This document shows positions 9,595-18,769 of a stretch of 64,000 nt of DNA, piece by piece; position 1 is the first letter of the stretch; every line of letters starts with the position of its first letter. Location: assembly GCA_947498985.1 (NCBI GenBank), contig CANMMF010000006.1, forward strand, positions 1 through 64,000, given 5' to 3'. The notes beneath the pieces are model-generated. The model was not told where the DNA came from and did not search any database. It was given only the letters and a program-made list of their open reading frames with translations. Both the position numbers and the translations under genes were made by a program. This DNA is from an uncultured Paracoccaceae bacterium. Its GTDB lineage: Bacteria > Pseudomonadota > Alphaproteobacteria > Rhodobacterales > Rhodobacteraceae.

Positions 9595-10041
9595 ATGGCC
9601 AAGACCCAAGACATGACCGTGATGATGAAAGAAATGATGGGCGCATTCCCCGTCGACACCAAAGCGATGGAAGATGCTTTCAAAACCACCGCCACCATGA
9701 ACGAGAAGCTCTCGGGTGTTGCGCTGGAAGCCGCTGAAAAGTCGACCGAAATCTCCGCCAAATGGACCAAGGACACGCTGACCAAGCTGGCCGACATGTC
9801 CAAGGCGAAGAAAGAGCCGGCCGATTACGCCAAGGCGATGACCGATTTCGCATCCGCTCAGGCCGAAGTTGCCGCCGAGAACATGGCCGCCTTCGCCGAG
9901 ATCGCGAAAAAAGTCCAGATGGACACCGTCGAGCTGCTCATGGCCGCTGGCAAGGACTTCTCCGAGGATGCAACCGCAGCCGTGAAGAAGGCCACCGACG
10001 AAATGACCGCGACCGCCAAGAAAGCGACCGCAGCCAAGTAA
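9595..10041 (+). CDS. phaP: Phasin, PHB granule-associated protein
   Basis: This 148-aa, alanine- and lysine-rich, almost wholly helical protein belongs to the phasin family that coats PHB granules and controls their size and number. No catalytic motif is present; amphipathic stretches run through the whole length and the tail is basic (ATAKKATAAK). ATG 9595 has AAAGGAAT 8 nt upstream. The gene sits 120 bp after phaC behind an operator-bearing promoter and ahead of three stem-loops. Expression probably follows granule presence through PhaR, as in Paracoccus. The regulator gene phaR, often next in related genomes, is absent from the following 476 bases. Confidence 0.92.
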   Translation: MAKTQDMTVMMKEMMGAFPVDTKAMEDAFKTTATMNEKLSGVALEAAEKSTEISAKWTKDTLTKLADMSKAKKEPADYAKAMTDFASAQAEVAAENMAAFAEIAKKVQMDTVELLMAAGKDFSEDATAAVKKATDEMTATAKKATAAK

Positions 10042-10140
10042 TCCGACACTGTCTTCGCGACAGTCGGAGCGGATTTTGCGCCCTCTCCTCCCTTTAAGGC
10101 GCAAAACCTGTGGGCGGGATCTTCGGATCCCGCCCTTTTT
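10042..10140 (+). ncRNA. phaP 3' UTR with three stem-loops; possible sRNA with anti-Shine-Dalgarno loop
   Basis: Three hairpins follow the phaP stop. Hairpin 1 (about 10042-10068) pairs TCCGA...CTGTC with GACAGTCGGA around a TTCG-containing loop. Hairpin 2 has a perfect 9-bp stem, TTTTGCGCC (10074-10082) with GGCGCAAAA (10098-10106); its 15-nt pyrimidine-rich loop includes CTCCTCCC, which is complementary to Shine-Dalgarno sequence. Hairpin 3 is the terminator at 10112-10135. CCUCCUCCC loops are the hallmark of alphaproteobacterial sRNA groups such as CcsR/cuckoo and alpha-r14. Whether this is a released sRNA or only mRNA structure is inference. Confidence 0.4.
10112..10140 (+). terminator. 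Rho-independent terminator after phaP
   Basis: A perfect 10-bp stem (GGGCGGGATC and GATCCCGCCC) around a TTCG tetraloop is followed by five T at 10136-10140. This is a strong intrinsic terminator. Confidence 0.9.
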
Positions 10141-10517
10141 CGTGCCCGTCCGGTGTACGCTGCGCAACCGCATCTCTGCCGAGCGCGGACGACCGCACCA
10201 CGGGATACCGCGCATGCCGCGCAGGGTAGGCCTTGGACGCCCGGCCCGGCGCGCAGCACCGCAGGGCGTGCGCGCTTTTCCGCGGTCCCGCCGCCACAGA
10301 CCACGCAACACCCGGCGCGCCTTGCCCCGCTTTGCCCAACCGGCGCAGGATCCCGCCTGCCGCTTCACAGCCGGGCCCCCAGATCCCGCCGGTTCATGAC
10401 AGCTCTGAAACGCCGCTTGATCAAAACAGCAGGCTTTTGCCCATGACCCGGCGGCAGCCCGCGCGACCATCCGCATTGCCGCTTGCCAAGCCCGGTGGGA
10501 TCGGTCAGCAAGCGGCC
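10141..10517. other. Non-coding stretch between the phaP terminator and folP
   Basis: About 377 bases without a convincing gene. The open frames here are arginine/proline-rich shadow frames with no ribosome site. I looked for a phaR gene or remnant, as expected after phaP in relatives, and found none. The folP promoter presumably lies in the last 100 bases. Confidence 0.5.
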
Positions 10518-11537
10518 ATGGACGCGTATTACAGGCCACTCGTTCGTCACGATCAGCCCCGCCCCGACACGGCCCTGCCGCTGGCCGGCGGGCCGGGATG
10601 GTTTACCGAAGCCGCCCTGCACCGGCGCGGCGCGGAGGTCATCCGCGTCGATCAGGACGCCATCCCCGACGCCTGGAAAACCCGGCTCACCCTGCCGCGC
10701 ACGGCGGTGGCGGGCATGCCGATGGACCGCGTCAACCTGATGGGCATCCTCAACGTCACACCTGACAGCTTTTCCGACGGGGGCCGCCACAAGCAGGCCG
10801 TGCAGGCGCTGGCCCATGCCCGCGATCTGGCCGCCGGTGGCGCGCATATTATCGATATCGGCGGCGAAAGCACCCGCCCCGGCGCGCAGACCGTGCCCGC
10901 CGAGGCCGAGATCGCCCGGATAGAGCCGGTGTTTGCGGCGCTCGACGGCACGCTCGACATCCCCGTTTCCATCGATACGCGCAAATCGGCGGTGGCCGAG
11001 GTGGCCGCGGCCCATGGCGCGGGGCTGATCAACGATGTGTCGGGCTTCACCTATGACCCGATGCTGGCGCATTTCGCCGCCCGCAAAAAGCTGGCGGTCT
11101 GCGTCATGCATGCGCGCGGCGATCCCGAGACCATGCATCACGATCCGCGCTACGGGGACGTGCTGCTCGACGTGTTCGACTTTCTGGCCGATCAGGTCGC
11201 GATGCTGGCCGGGCTGGGTGTGCCGCGCGACCGCATCATCGTCGATCCGGGCATCGGGTTCGGCAAGAACACCCATCACAACCTGGCGCTGTTGACCGGC
11301 CTCTCGCTCTTTCACGGGCTGGGCTGCGCGCTGTTGCTCGGGGCCTCCCGCAAAGGCTTCATCGGGCAGATTTCCGGCGCCAGCCCCGCTGCGGCCCGCG
11401 GCCCCGGCTCGGTTGCGGTGGCGCTGCACGGCGCACGCGAGGGCGCGCAGATCCTGCGCGTGCATGACGTGGCCGAGACGGCCCAGGCCCTCGCCCTCTG
11501 GCAGGCCCTCAGATCAGGAGAGTACCATGACCCGTGA
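10518..11537 (+). CDS. folP: Dihydropteroate synthase
   Basis: This 339-aa TIM-barrel enzyme of folate synthesis joins p-aminobenzoate and hydroxymethyl-dihydropterin diphosphate. It shows the diagnostic [23 protein letters not shown], the DTRK segment, INDVSGF, and the phosphate-binding end [10 protein letters not shown] 70-residue N-terminal extension ahead of the barrel (AYYRPLV...) is common in Rhodobacteraceae FolP. ATG 10518 is preferred over the in-frame ATG 10443 because the family usually begins near xYYRP; neither has a strong ribosome site. It overlaps glmM by 11 bases. Confidence 0.93.
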   Translation: MDAYYRPLVRHDQPRPDTALPLAGGPGWFTEAALHRRGAEVIRVDQDAIPDAWKTRLTLPRTAVAGMPMDRVNLMGILNVTPDSFSDGGRHKQAVQALAHARDLAAGGAHIIDIGGESTRPGAQTVPAEAEIARIEPVFAALDGTLDIPVSIDTRKSAVAEVAAAHGAGLINDVSGFTYDPMLAHFAARKKLAVCVMHARGDPETMHHDPRYGDVLLDVFDFLADQVAMLAGLGVPRDRIIVDPGIGFGKNTHHNLALLTGLSLFHGLGCALLLGASRKGFIGQISGASPAAARGPGSVAVALHGAREGAQILRVHDVAETAQALALWQALRSGEYHDP

Positions 11538-12873
11538 ATTGTTCGGCACCGACGGGGTGCGCGGCACCGCCAACAGCTTCCCGATGACCGCCGAGATGGC
11601 GCTGATGCTGGGTGCCGCGGTGGGCCGGCATTTCCGGCGCGAACATGGCGGCGTGCACCGGGTGGTGATCGGCAAGGACACGCGACTTTCGGGCTACATG
11701 TTCGAAAACGCGCTCACTGCGGGGCTCACTTCCACCGGCATGAACGTGCTGCTGCTGGGCCCGGTGCCGACGCCCGCGGTGGGTCTGCTCACGCCGTCGA
11801 TGCGTGCCGATCTCGGCATCATGATCTCGGCCTCGCACAATCCCGCCATCGACAATGGCATCAAGTTCTTCGGCCCTGACGGCTTCAAGCTCTCCGACGC
11901 GGTCGAGGCCGAGATCGAGCGGTTGGTGCAGGAAGGTGTGCGCCCCTCCGAGCCGCAGAATATCGGCCGCGCCAAACGGATCGACGATGGCCGCTTCCGC
12001 TACCAGGAGCGGGTGAAATCCACCCTGCCCCACGGGCTGCGGCTCGACGGGATGAAAGTGGTGGTGGATTGCGCCAATGGTGCGGCCTACCGCACCGCCC
12101 CCGAAGTGCTGTGGGAGCTCGGCGCGGATGTGATCCCCGTGGGCACCGCGCCCAACGGGCTCAACATCAACGCCGATTGCGGCTCCACCAAACCGCAGGT
12201 CGCCGCCGAGACGGTGGTGGCGCATGGCGCGCATGTGGGCATCTGCCTTGACGGCGATGCCGACAGGATCATCCTGATCGACGAGACCGGGCAGGTCGCC
12301 GATGGCGATCAGTTCATGGCGCTCATCGCCTCGCGCTGGGCCGCCGAAGACCGCCTCAAGGGCGGCACGCTGGTCTCCACGGTGATGTCCAATCTCGGGC
12401 TGGAGCGCTTCCTGCAGGACAAGGGTCTGCGGCTGGAGCGAACCAGGGTCGGCGACCGCTATGTGGTCGAGGCGATGCGCGCGGGTGGCTGGAACCTCGG
12501 CGGAGAGCAATCGGGTCATATCGTGATGACCGATTACGCCACCACCGGCGACGGTCTGATGGCGGGGCTGCAATTTCTCTGCGAGATGGTGCGCACCGGC
12601 AAACCGGCCTCGGCGCTTTCGCGCAGCTTCGTGCCGGTGCCGCAGATGCTCAAGAATGTCCGCTACGCCAATGGCGAAACCCCGCTGGAGGCGGCACCGG
12701 TGAAATCGGCCATCGCCGAGGCCGAAGCGCAGCTTGACGGCAAGGGCCGGTTGCTGATCCGCAAATCGGGCACCGAACCGCTGATCCGCGTGATGGCGGA
12801 ATGCGAGGATGAAGGGCTGCTGAGCGAAGTGGTGGACGGGATCGTGGCCGAAGTGCAGGCGGTCTCGGCCTGA
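11527..12873 (+). CDS. glmM: Phosphoglucosamine mutase
   Basis: This 448-aa alpha-D-phosphohexomutase converts glucosamine-6-phosphate to glucosamine-1-phosphate for peptidoglycan and lipopolysaccharide. It begins with the family's [11 protein letters not shown]. The phosphoserine is in SASHNP (Ser103), the metal loop is DGDADR near residue 240, and the phosphate-binding end is [16 protein letters not shown] 11527 lies inside the last codons of folP, with AGGAGAG immediately upstream, so the two are co-transcribed and coupled. The same pair occurs widely in proteobacteria. Confidence 0.96.
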   Translation: MTRELFGTDGVRGTANSFPMTAEMALMLGAAVGRHFRREHGGVHRVVIGKDTRLSGYMFENALTAGLTSTGMNVLLLGPVPTPAVGLLTPSMRADLGIMISASHNPAIDNGIKFFGPDGFKLSDAVEAEIERLVQEGVRPSEPQNIGRAKRIDDGRFRYQERVKSTLPHGLRLDGMKVVVDCANGAAYRTAPEVLWELGADVIPVGTAPNGLNINADCGSTKPQVAAETVVAHGAHVGICLDGDADRIILIDETGQVADGDQFMALIASRWAAEDRLKGGTLVSTVMSNLGLERFLQDKGLRLERTRVGDRYVVEAMRAGGWNLGGEQSGHIVMTDYATTGDGLMAGLQFLCEMVRTGKPASALSRSFVPVPQMLKNVRYANGETPLEAAPVKSAIAEAEAQLDGKGRLLIRKSGTEPLIRVMAECEDEGLLSEVVDGIVAEVQAVSA

Positions 12874-12982
12874 CGCAGGCAAGCCTTCGCCTCGCGCATG
12901 ACCTCAAAAGCGCCGCGCAACCGACTGAAAACCCTTCTCTTCGAAGGCTTGACGTAACGTCGCCACCAAGCGCCGCGCCGCT

Positions 12983-13112
12983 GGTTTCTTTGGGCCGGAA
13001 ATATCCCGGGGGGTCCGGGGGGCTGGCCCCCCGGCAGTCCTGTGGTCCGGGGGGCTGGCCCCCCGGCAGTTCTGTGGTTCGGGCGACTTCCCCCCGGCAG
13101 TCCTGTGGTCGG
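12983..13112 (+). repeat. Recurrent intergenic element, copy 2, with internal tandem expansion
   Basis: The block TTTCTTTGGGCC - GGAAATATCCCGGGGGG is followed by three repeats of about 35 bp of the form GGCAGTCCTGTGGT plus a CCGGGGGGCTGGCCCCCC hairpin. The third copy is degraded (GACTTCCCCCC). It lies between convergent glmM and the DUF2937 gene. Confidence 0.75.
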
Positions 13113-13171
13113 CTGCTGCAGTCAACGCCCCGATATGGACTCAAACCATGCCCGACCGCTCCTGCGCCGCT

Positions 13172-13687
13172 TCAAGCCCGCCGCCGTCCAAACAGCGCTG
13201 TCAGTACGCCCCAGAAGCCTGCGATGAAGGCAAAAACCGCCGACAGGCCAAGCCATCCGGCAAAAAACCCGGTGCCGGCAAAGACCGCTCCTTCGAAATT
13301 GACAGGCACCGCGGGCTCGTAATTCAGCAGCGCCTTTCGGGTGATTTCCCGGTCGCCCATATGCGCGGCCATGCGCGCGCGCATGAAGGGGCCGGCGCCT
13401 TCCAGTGCTTCGAGATCGGCCTTGAGGCGGGCGTGACGGGCGATGTCCTGCTCGATATTGCCCGCCTGTGTGCGCGCCAGCGGGCCTTCATCCGAAAGCG
13501 ACACCAGCATCGCATCGAGGCTTTGGCCGTTTTCTGCCGCATCCGCCTCGTAGCGGGTGATCTGGCGCGAAAGCTCATCCACGGCGCCACCCAGCCGCTG
13601 CCGGTATTGCTGCGAGAACTCGGGGAATTGCGACAGCCCGGCGGCACCGGTCAGCCCGCCTGCAAGGGCCAGCGTCCTGAGGATCAT
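13172..13687 (-). CDS. DUF2937-family membrane protein
   Basis: This 171-aa protein has an N-terminal hydrophobic stretch (LRTLALAGGLTGAAGL), a central helical acidic/basic region with coiled-coil character (about 25-115), and a strong C-terminal membrane hairpin (AVFAGTGFFAGWLGLSAVFA ... FWGVLTALF). The FPEFSQQYRQRLGGAVDEL segment is typical of DUF2937, a conserved proteobacterial family without assigned function. ATG 13687 has GGAGAGGCGCA upstream. It is on the same strand as, and downstream of, proS across about 83 bp. It is probably an inner-membrane protein with a cytoplasmic or periplasmic helical middle. Confidence 0.8.
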   Translation of the reverse strand: MILRTLALAGGLTGAAGLSQFPEFSQQYRQRLGGAVDELSRQITRYEADAAENGQSLDAMLVSLSDEGPLARTQAGNIEQDIARHARLKADLEALEGAGPFMRARMAAHMGDREITRKALLNYEPAVPVNFEGAVFAGTGFFAGWLGLSAVFAFIAGFWGVLTALFGRRRA

Positions 13688-13770
13688 TGCGCCTCTCCTG
13701 CTCGGTTTTGGGGCAGTCTAGCCGTTCCGCCCGGCGCCGTCAGCGAAAAATCCCGTGCGCGCCGCGCGGC

Positions 13771-15114
13771 TCAGCCCGCCGCGCGCCCGTAGATCTGCGC
13801 AACCCGCTCCAGCGCCTGCTCGGGCGGCATCTCCTCGCTCTGCCCGCTGCGCCGCGAGGTCAGCTCCACCACGCCGTTCTTCAGCCCGCGCGGCCCGACG
13901 GTGATCCGCCAGGGCAGGCCGATGAGATCCATCGTCGCGAACTTGCCGCCCGCGCGTTCGTCTGTATCGTCGTAAAGCGGCTCCAGCCCCATCGCGGCGA
14001 GCGCCTTGTAAAGCGCCTCGCAGGCGGCATCGGCCTCCGCATCGCCGGATTTGAGGTTCACGATACCGCAATGGAACGGCGTGACACCTTCGGGCCAGAT
14101 GATGCCGCGGTCATCATGGCTGGCCTCGATGATCGCGCCCAGAAGGCGGCTCACGCCGATGCCGTGGCTGCCCATATGCACCGGCGCCGGCTTGCCGTCC
14201 GGCCCCTGCACGGTGGCGCCCATGGGCTCGGAATACTTGGTGCCGAAATAGAAGATCTGCCCCACCTCGATGCCGCGCGCAATCCGGCGGCGCGCTTCGG
14301 GCACGTCGGCCCAGACCGCCTCGTCATGGGTCTCGTCGGTGCGGGCATAGCGCGAGGTGAACTCCTCCAGCACCGCACGACAGGCGGCGTGGTCGTCATA
14401 GTCGATCTGCCGGTCGCCAAAGCGCAGATCTGTGATCTCGCTGTCGTAGAACACCTCCGACTCGCCCGTCTCCGCCAGCACCAGGAATTCATGCGTGTCA
14501 TCGCCGCCGATGGGCCCGCTGTCGGCGCGCATCGGGATCGCCTGCAGCCCCATGCGCTCATAGGTGCGCAGGTAGCTGACCAGATGGCGGTTATAGGCGT
14601 GCAGCGCGTCCTCCTTGGTCAGATCGAAGTTATAGCCGTCCTTCATCAGGAACTCGCGCCCGCGCATGACGCCAAAGCGCGGCCGGATCTCGTCGCGGAA
14701 TTTCCACTGGATGTGATAAAGCGTCAGCGGCAGATCCTTGTAGCTGCTCACGTGGCTTCGGAAGATGTCGGTGATCAGCTCTTCGTTGGTGGGCCCGTAA
14801 AGCATGTCGCGATCCTGCCGGTCGCGGATCCGCAAAAGCTCATCGCCGTAAGCGTCATAGCGCCCGCTTTCGCGCCAGAGATCGGCCGATTGCAGCGTCG
14901 GCATCAGCATCGCGATATGGCCCGCGCGCGCCTGTTCCTCGTGCACGATCCGCTCGATGTTGCGCAGCACCTTGTAGCCCAGCGGCAGCCAGGAATAGAT
15001 CCCGGCGCTCGCCTGCTTGATCATGCCCGCGCGCAGCATGTAGCGGTGGCTGACGATCTGCGCCTCGGAGGGCGTTTCCTTGAGGACAGGCAGGAAGTAG
15101 CGGCTGAGGCGCAT
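13771..15114 (-). CDS. proS: Prolyl-tRNA synthetase, type without insertion domain
   Basis: This 447-aa class II aminoacyl-tRNA synthetase charges tRNA-Pro. Motif 1 lies near [12 protein letters not shown], motif 2 is [21 protein letters not shown], and motif 3 is [13 protein letters not shown]. The anticodon-binding domain is at about 350-440. The editing/insertion domain of the E. coli-type enzyme (about 180 residues between motifs 2 and 3) is missing, as is normal in alphaproteobacteria, whose YbaK-type editing is separate. ATG 15114 has AAGGAG upstream. Confidence 0.97.
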   Translation of the reverse strand: MRLSRYFLPVLKETPSEAQIVSHRYMLRAGMIKQASAGIYSWLPLGYKVLRNIERIVHEEQARAGHIAMLMPTLQSADLWRESGRYDAYGDELLRIRDRQDRDMLYGPTNEELITDIFRSHVSSYKDLPLTLYHIQWKFRDEIRPRFGVMRGREFLMKDGYNFDLTKEDALHAYNRHLVSYLRTYERMGLQAIPMRADSGPIGGDDTHEFLVLAETGESEVFYDSEITDLRFGDRQIDYDDHAACRAVLEEFTSRYARTDETHDEAVWADVPEARRRIARGIEVGQIFYFGTKYSEPMGATVQGPDGKPAPVHMGSHGIGVSRLLGAIIEASHDDRGIIWPEGVTPFHCGIVNLKSGDAEADAACEALYKALAAMGLEPLYDDTDERAGGKFATMDLIGLPWRITVGPRGLKNGVVELTSRRSGQSEEMPPEQALERVAQIYGRAAG

Positions 15115-15533
15115 GGATCAGGGCTCCTTGGGGTCGGTTCACGACTTCATGCGCCGGGCGGGCGGGGTTGGCAAGACCCGCGGATGCGACAGGGGGCGTG
15201 AAATGCCGCCGATCCGTGCTGCGCGGCCGCGAGACCGGGGACGTCACGGTGACACCCCGCCTCACCCGCACTCCGGCGTTGGTCAATGCACCTTGGCCCC
15301 GGATGCGCGGGCCGGATCCTGCCGCCGCGGTCCTTGTCGCCTGCGAGGCCCGGCATGTCCGGCGAAGTCCGGCGAAACCCGGGCATCCCGCGCAACGTCA
15401 AGCAGGACGGCACAGCCCGGTCGCCCGCCGCCATCCCCCATCCGATCACGCCGGATCACGGACCCGCGAGAACACCGATCCGATCCCCGAGACCCGCCGT
15501 ATCCCTTCCATACACATCAGGGAGACACCAACC
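15115..15533. other. Non-coding divergent region between proS and the fasciclin gene
   Basis: This 419-base gap must contain the proS promoter and the promoter of the divergent fasciclin gene. I see no tRNA, no convincing ORF and no clear repeat. Confidence 0.5.
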
Positions 15534-16043
15534 ATGACCATCAGGACCACCCTCGCCACGGCCGCCGCCGTGCTGACGCTCGGGACCGCCGCTCAGGCCA
15601 ACACCATCGTCGACATCGCCGCCGGCGACGACCGCTTCACCACGCTTGTGGCCGCCGTGCAGGCCGCGGGCCTGGCCGAGACGCTCTCCGGCCCCGGCCC
15701 CTTCACCGTCTACGCGCCCCTGAACGACGCGTTCGCCGCCCTGCCCGACGGCACGGTCGAGGATCTGCTGAAGCCCGAAAACAAGGAACAGCTGACCAAT
15801 GTGCTGCTCTACCATGTGGACGACCGCAAGCTGAACGCCGTCGATTTCCCGAGCGGCTCCAACTACTTCAAGCCGGTGCTGGCCTCCGAGCGGCTCTGCA
15901 TCACCGCCGCCGACGGGGTGACCATCGCCGACGGGACCGGTGAGACGGCCTCTGTCGTGGTGGCCGATATCGAAGCCTCCAACGGCGTGATCCACGTGAT
16001 CGACAAGGTGCTTCTGCCGGGCGACCGCCCCGCCTGCCACTGA
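15534..16043 (+). CDS. Secreted fasciclin (FAS1) domain protein
   Basis: This 169-aa protein has a clear signal peptide (TIRTTLATAAAVLTLGTAAQA, cleavage after AQA) and then one FAS1 domain spanning the rest. The FAS1 boxes are visible: FTVYAPLNDAFAAL (H1) and GVIHVIDKVLLP (H2). FAS1 domains mediate adhesion or extracellular protein contacts; bacterial ones are periplasmic or secreted and mostly uncharacterised. Cysteines at CITA and at the last residues (PACH) could form a disulfide. ATG 15534 follows GGGAGACACCAACC. It is monocistronic, ending in an intrinsic terminator. Confidence 0.92.
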   Translation: MTIRTTLATAAAVLTLGTAAQANTIVDIAAGDDRFTTLVAAVQAAGLAETLSGPGPFTVYAPLNDAFAALPDGTVEDLLKPENKEQLTNVLLYHVDDRKLNAVDFPSGSNYFKPVLASERLCITAADGVTIADGTGETASVVVADIEASNGVIHVIDKVLLPGDRPACH

Positions 16044-16065
16044 TCGAGCACACCTGACCAACACA

Positions 16066-16093
16066 GGGCCGTCCCGCCGGGGCGGCCCTTTTT
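16066..16093 (+). terminator. Rho-independent terminator after the fasciclin gene
   Basis: GGGCCGTCCC (16066-16075) pairs with GGGGCGGCCC (16079-16088) around a GCC loop, followed by five T at 16089-16093. Confidence 0.88.
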
Positions 16094-16142
16094 CGCGTCT
16101 CGTGCCGGTTGCATCCCTGACGCGCATCGGCATCATGCGGGG

Positions 16143-17576
16143 ATGAAGCACGACCCGCCCCGCGATTTCCTCGATTGGCTCGGCATTAAGGGCGCGCCCA
16201 AATGGCACCTGGCGCGTCCCATCGGCCCGGTCTTTTCGCTTATTCTCGCGCTTTTGTTTCTGGGCGCCATAGCTGCCGCCTTTGCGGTGATCTTTCACAC
16301 CATCACCAACGCGTTTGGAGCGAAAGCCGCCGGTCCCAGCCTCGGCGCGGGTGCGATGATCGCCGCCCTGCTAGGCGCGCCGTTTGTGATCTGGGCGACA
16401 GTGCTGAAACAGAAGACGGTGGAGTTCCAGAAGGAAGGCCACATCACCGACCGCATCAACAAGGCGGTGGAGATGCTGGGCGCGGAGAAAACCGTGATCG
16501 TGCCCGCCCTTGCCCCCGATGGACGCCCGGGGCGCAACCAGAACGACAATATGGCCACCACCGAAAGGACGGTACCGAACCTCGAGGTCCGCTTCGGCGC
16601 GCTCTTGTCACTTGAACGGATCGCGCAGGACAGCACCAATTACGACAAGGGCCGCGACCATGTGCGGGTGATGGAGATTCTTTGCGCCTATGTGCGGGAG
16701 AATGCCAAGGCGAAGGATGCGCGCGACTTCCCTCTGCCGGACTGGGACCCTCTGTCGGACGACGCGAGCGACGCTGAGAAAGCGCACCACGAGATGTGGC
16801 GCAAAACGCGGTTCAAGGACCGTTTTGGCCCCAACGCGCGCGAGTGGGCGCGTGTCCTGCCGCCGCCCCGTGCCGATATCCAGCTTGCCCTGACCATCCT
16901 CGGACGCCGGAATATCGATCAACGGCACGTGGAGGCGCGCTGGGGACCAGACGCCTCGCCAGATGCCGAATGGGTGTTTGACGCGCCTTGCCCGGATCTG
17001 CCCGAACCTCCGGAAGACGCGCCGCATGGCCCCGAAAAGCTGGCAGCCTTCAAGAAGGGTCTCGCGGATTGGCAAAAAAAGCTCCAAGGCTATCGCGGCT
17101 ACCGGCTCGACCTGCGCGGCACCAACCTGCAACGCGCTGACCTTTCACATCTGATCCTGTCCGGCGCGCGTCTCGAACAGGCGCGGATGGAGGGGGCGGT
17201 CCTCATCGGGGCGCGGATGGAGGGGGCGGTCCTCATCGGGGCGCGGATGGAGGGGGCGGTCCTCCGCAAGGCGCGGATGGAGGGGGCGGACCTCCGCGCG
17301 GCGCGGATGGATAGCTCAACCTACCTGACCGCAGCTGCTTTTCAAGGTGCTGCGGTCAGGGAGGTTGACTGGTCCAGTGTCAATCTCTCGCAAGAGCAGA
17401 TCAATGCACTTTTTGGCGATGCCAGCGTGACGCGACCGGAAGACATGGAAAAACCGGACCACTGGCCCGGTTGGGAACTGCCGTTGAGTGGAGAAAACGG
17501 CTTTTACACCCAATGGCTGCTCTGGCAATCCGACCCCGACACCTATACCCCGCCGCCCGAACCGCCTGCCGACTGA
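16143..17576 (+). CDS. Membrane-anchored pentapeptide-repeat protein
   Basis: This 477-aa protein has two N-terminal membrane segments (about 28-56 and 68-90), a long cytoplasmic middle (about 95-320) rich in charged residues, and a C-terminal pentapeptide-repeat region (about 325-395: DLRGTNLQRADLSHLILSGARL, then ARMEGAVLIG-type units). Pentapeptide repeats fold as a right-handed beta helix. The function of this membrane subgroup is unknown; DNA-gyrase protection is known only for soluble relatives. Part of the helix is encoded by nearly identical 30-bp DNA repeats. ATG 16143 is 100 bp after the fasciclin gene and its terminator, so it has its own promoter. Confidence 0.85.
   Translation: MKHDPPRDFLDWLGIKGAPKWHLARPIGPVFSLILALLFLGAIAAAFAVIFHTITNAFGAKAAGPSLGAGAMIAALLGAPFVIWATVLKQKTVEFQKEGHITDRINKAVEMLGAEKTVIVPALAPDGRPGRNQNDNMATTERTVPNLEVRFGALLSLERIAQDSTNYDKGRDHVRVMEILCAYVRENAKAKDARDFPLPDWDPLSDDASDAEKAHHEMWRKTRFKDRFGPNAREWARVLPPPRADIQLALTILGRRNIDQRHVEARWGPDASPDAEWVFDAPCPDLPEPPEDAPHGPEKLAAFKKGLADWQKKLQGYRGYRLDLRGTNLQRADLSHLILSGARLEQARMEGAVLIGARMEGAVLIGARMEGAVLRKARMEGADLRAARMDSSTYLTAAAFQGAAVREVDWSSVNLSQEQINALFGDASVTRPEDMEKPDHWPGWELPLSGENGFYTQWLLWQSDPDTYTPPPEPPAD
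17181..17310 (+). repeat. 30-bp in-frame tandem repeat inside the pentapeptide-repeat gene
   Basis: The 30-bp unit starting GCGCGGATGGAGGGGGCGGT occurs at 17181, 17211, 17241 and 17271, with a partial copy at 17301. Copies 1 and 2 are identical; copies 3 and 4 differ in the last third. Each encodes ten residues, i.e. two pentapeptides (ARMEG AVLIG). Confidence 0.95.
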
Positions 17577-17686
17577 CCGCCGCGCCGCGCATGGCATCTG
17601 CGCTGCAATCTGCATCGCCCCGCGCACAACCAGCCTCTTGAACCCCCCCGCCGAACACGCGATGTAGGGTGGCAAGGAGAGCGCGC

Positions 17687-18769
17687 ATGGCCCTGCCGGT
17701 TCGGGATCAGATGAAATACTGGGGCATCACCCTCGCCCTCTCGGCGGTGCTCCTGTGGGTGCTGGGCGACGTGCTGCTGCCCTTCGTGCTGGGCGGCGCC
17801 ATTGCCTATTTCCTCGACCCCGTCGCCGACCGGCTGGAGGACATGGGCCTCTCGCGCGCCATGGCCACCGGGGTCATCACGGTGATCGCGCTGGTGGCCT
17901 TCGTGGTGCTGGCGCTGGCCGTCGTGCCGACGCTCATCAACCAGACCGTGCAGCTTTTCGACGTGGCCCCGCAGCTTTTCCGCGACCTGCAGGCCTTCCT
18001 GACCGAGCGCTTTCCCGGCGTCATGGACGAGGGCAGCGTCATCCGCGAAACCCTTGGCCGGATCGGAGAAACCATCCGCGACCGGGGCGGAGAGCTGCTC
18101 AACACCGCGCTCAGCTCCGCGGCCTCGCTGCTCAACGTGGTGCTGCTTTTTGTGATCGTTCCGGTGGTGGCGGTCTACATGCTGCTCGACTGGGACAACA
18201 TGGTGGCGCGCATCGACGAGCTTTTGCCGCGCGACCACGCGCCCACCATCCGCCAGCTGGCGAAAGAGGTCGATGCGGTGCTTGCGGGCTTCGTGCGCGG
18301 CATGGGCTCGGTCTGCCTGGTGCTGGGCATCTACTATGCCGCTGCGCTCTGGCTGGTGGGGCTGCAATTCGGCCTGGTCGTGGGGGTTGTCGCGGGGCTT
18401 TTGACCTTCATTCCTTACGTCGGCGCCATCGTCGGCGGCGCGCTCGCCATCGGGCTCGCGCTTTTCCAGTTCTGGGGCGACTGGGTCTGGATCATCGCGG
18501 TCTGGGCGATCTTCCAGTCCGGCCAGTTCATCGAGGGCAATATCCTGACGCCGCGCTGGGTCGGCTCGTCGATCGGGCTGCACCCGGTCTGGCTGCTGCT
18601 GGCGCTGTCGGTCTTCGGCTCGATCTTCGGATTTGTCGGCATGCTGGTCGCGGTGCCGCTGGCCGCGGCGCTGGGCGTGCTGGCGCGCTTTGCCTCCTCG
18701 CAATACCGCGACAGCCGGCTTTACCGCGGGCTGGAGCAACGGCGCGACGGCGACGGCGACACGCCATGA
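17687..18769 (+). CDS. AI-2E family transporter (PerM type)
   Basis: This 360-aa inner-membrane protein of the AI-2E/PerM family has about eight hydrophobic segments, a large extra-membrane stretch (about 85-135, TLINQTVQLFDVAPQLFRDL onward), and the family's late motif LTPRWVGSSIGLHPVWLLL. Family members include TqsA, an AI-2 exporter, and sodium/proton antiporters, so the substrate is open. ATG 17687 follows AAGGAGAG. The stop overlaps the hdaA start by four bases (18766-18769). The order exporter-hdaA-ppk-ppx is conserved in Rhodobacteraceae, which suggests one transcript. Confidence 0.9.
   Translation: MALPVRDQMKYWGITLALSAVLLWVLGDVLLPFVLGGAIAYFLDPVADRLEDMGLSRAMATGVITVIALVAFVVLALAVVPTLINQTVQLFDVAPQLFRDLQAFLTERFPGVMDEGSVIRETLGRIGETIRDRGGELLNTALSSAASLLNVVLLFVIVPVVAVYMLLDWDNMVARIDELLPRDHAPTIRQLAKEVDAVLAGFVRGMGSVCLVLGIYYAAALWLVGLQFGLVVGVVAGLLTFIPYVGAIVGGALAIGLALFQFWGDWVWIIAVWAIFQSGQFIEGNILTPRWVGSSIGLHPVWLLLALSVFGSIFGFVGMLVAVPLAAALGVLARFASSQYRDSRLYRGLEQRRDGDGDTP

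Noticed and set aside
10233-10517. N-terminal extension of folP
   Set aside because: The frame stays open upstream of ATG 10518, but the sequence is Arg/Pro/Ala-rich, unlike FolP, and crosses the likely promoter region.
12874-13171. tRNA-like or ncRNA segment after glmM
   Set aside because: A GGACTCAAACC stretch recalls a T-loop but no cloverleaf can be drawn; the region is explained by the recurrent element and its tandem expansion.
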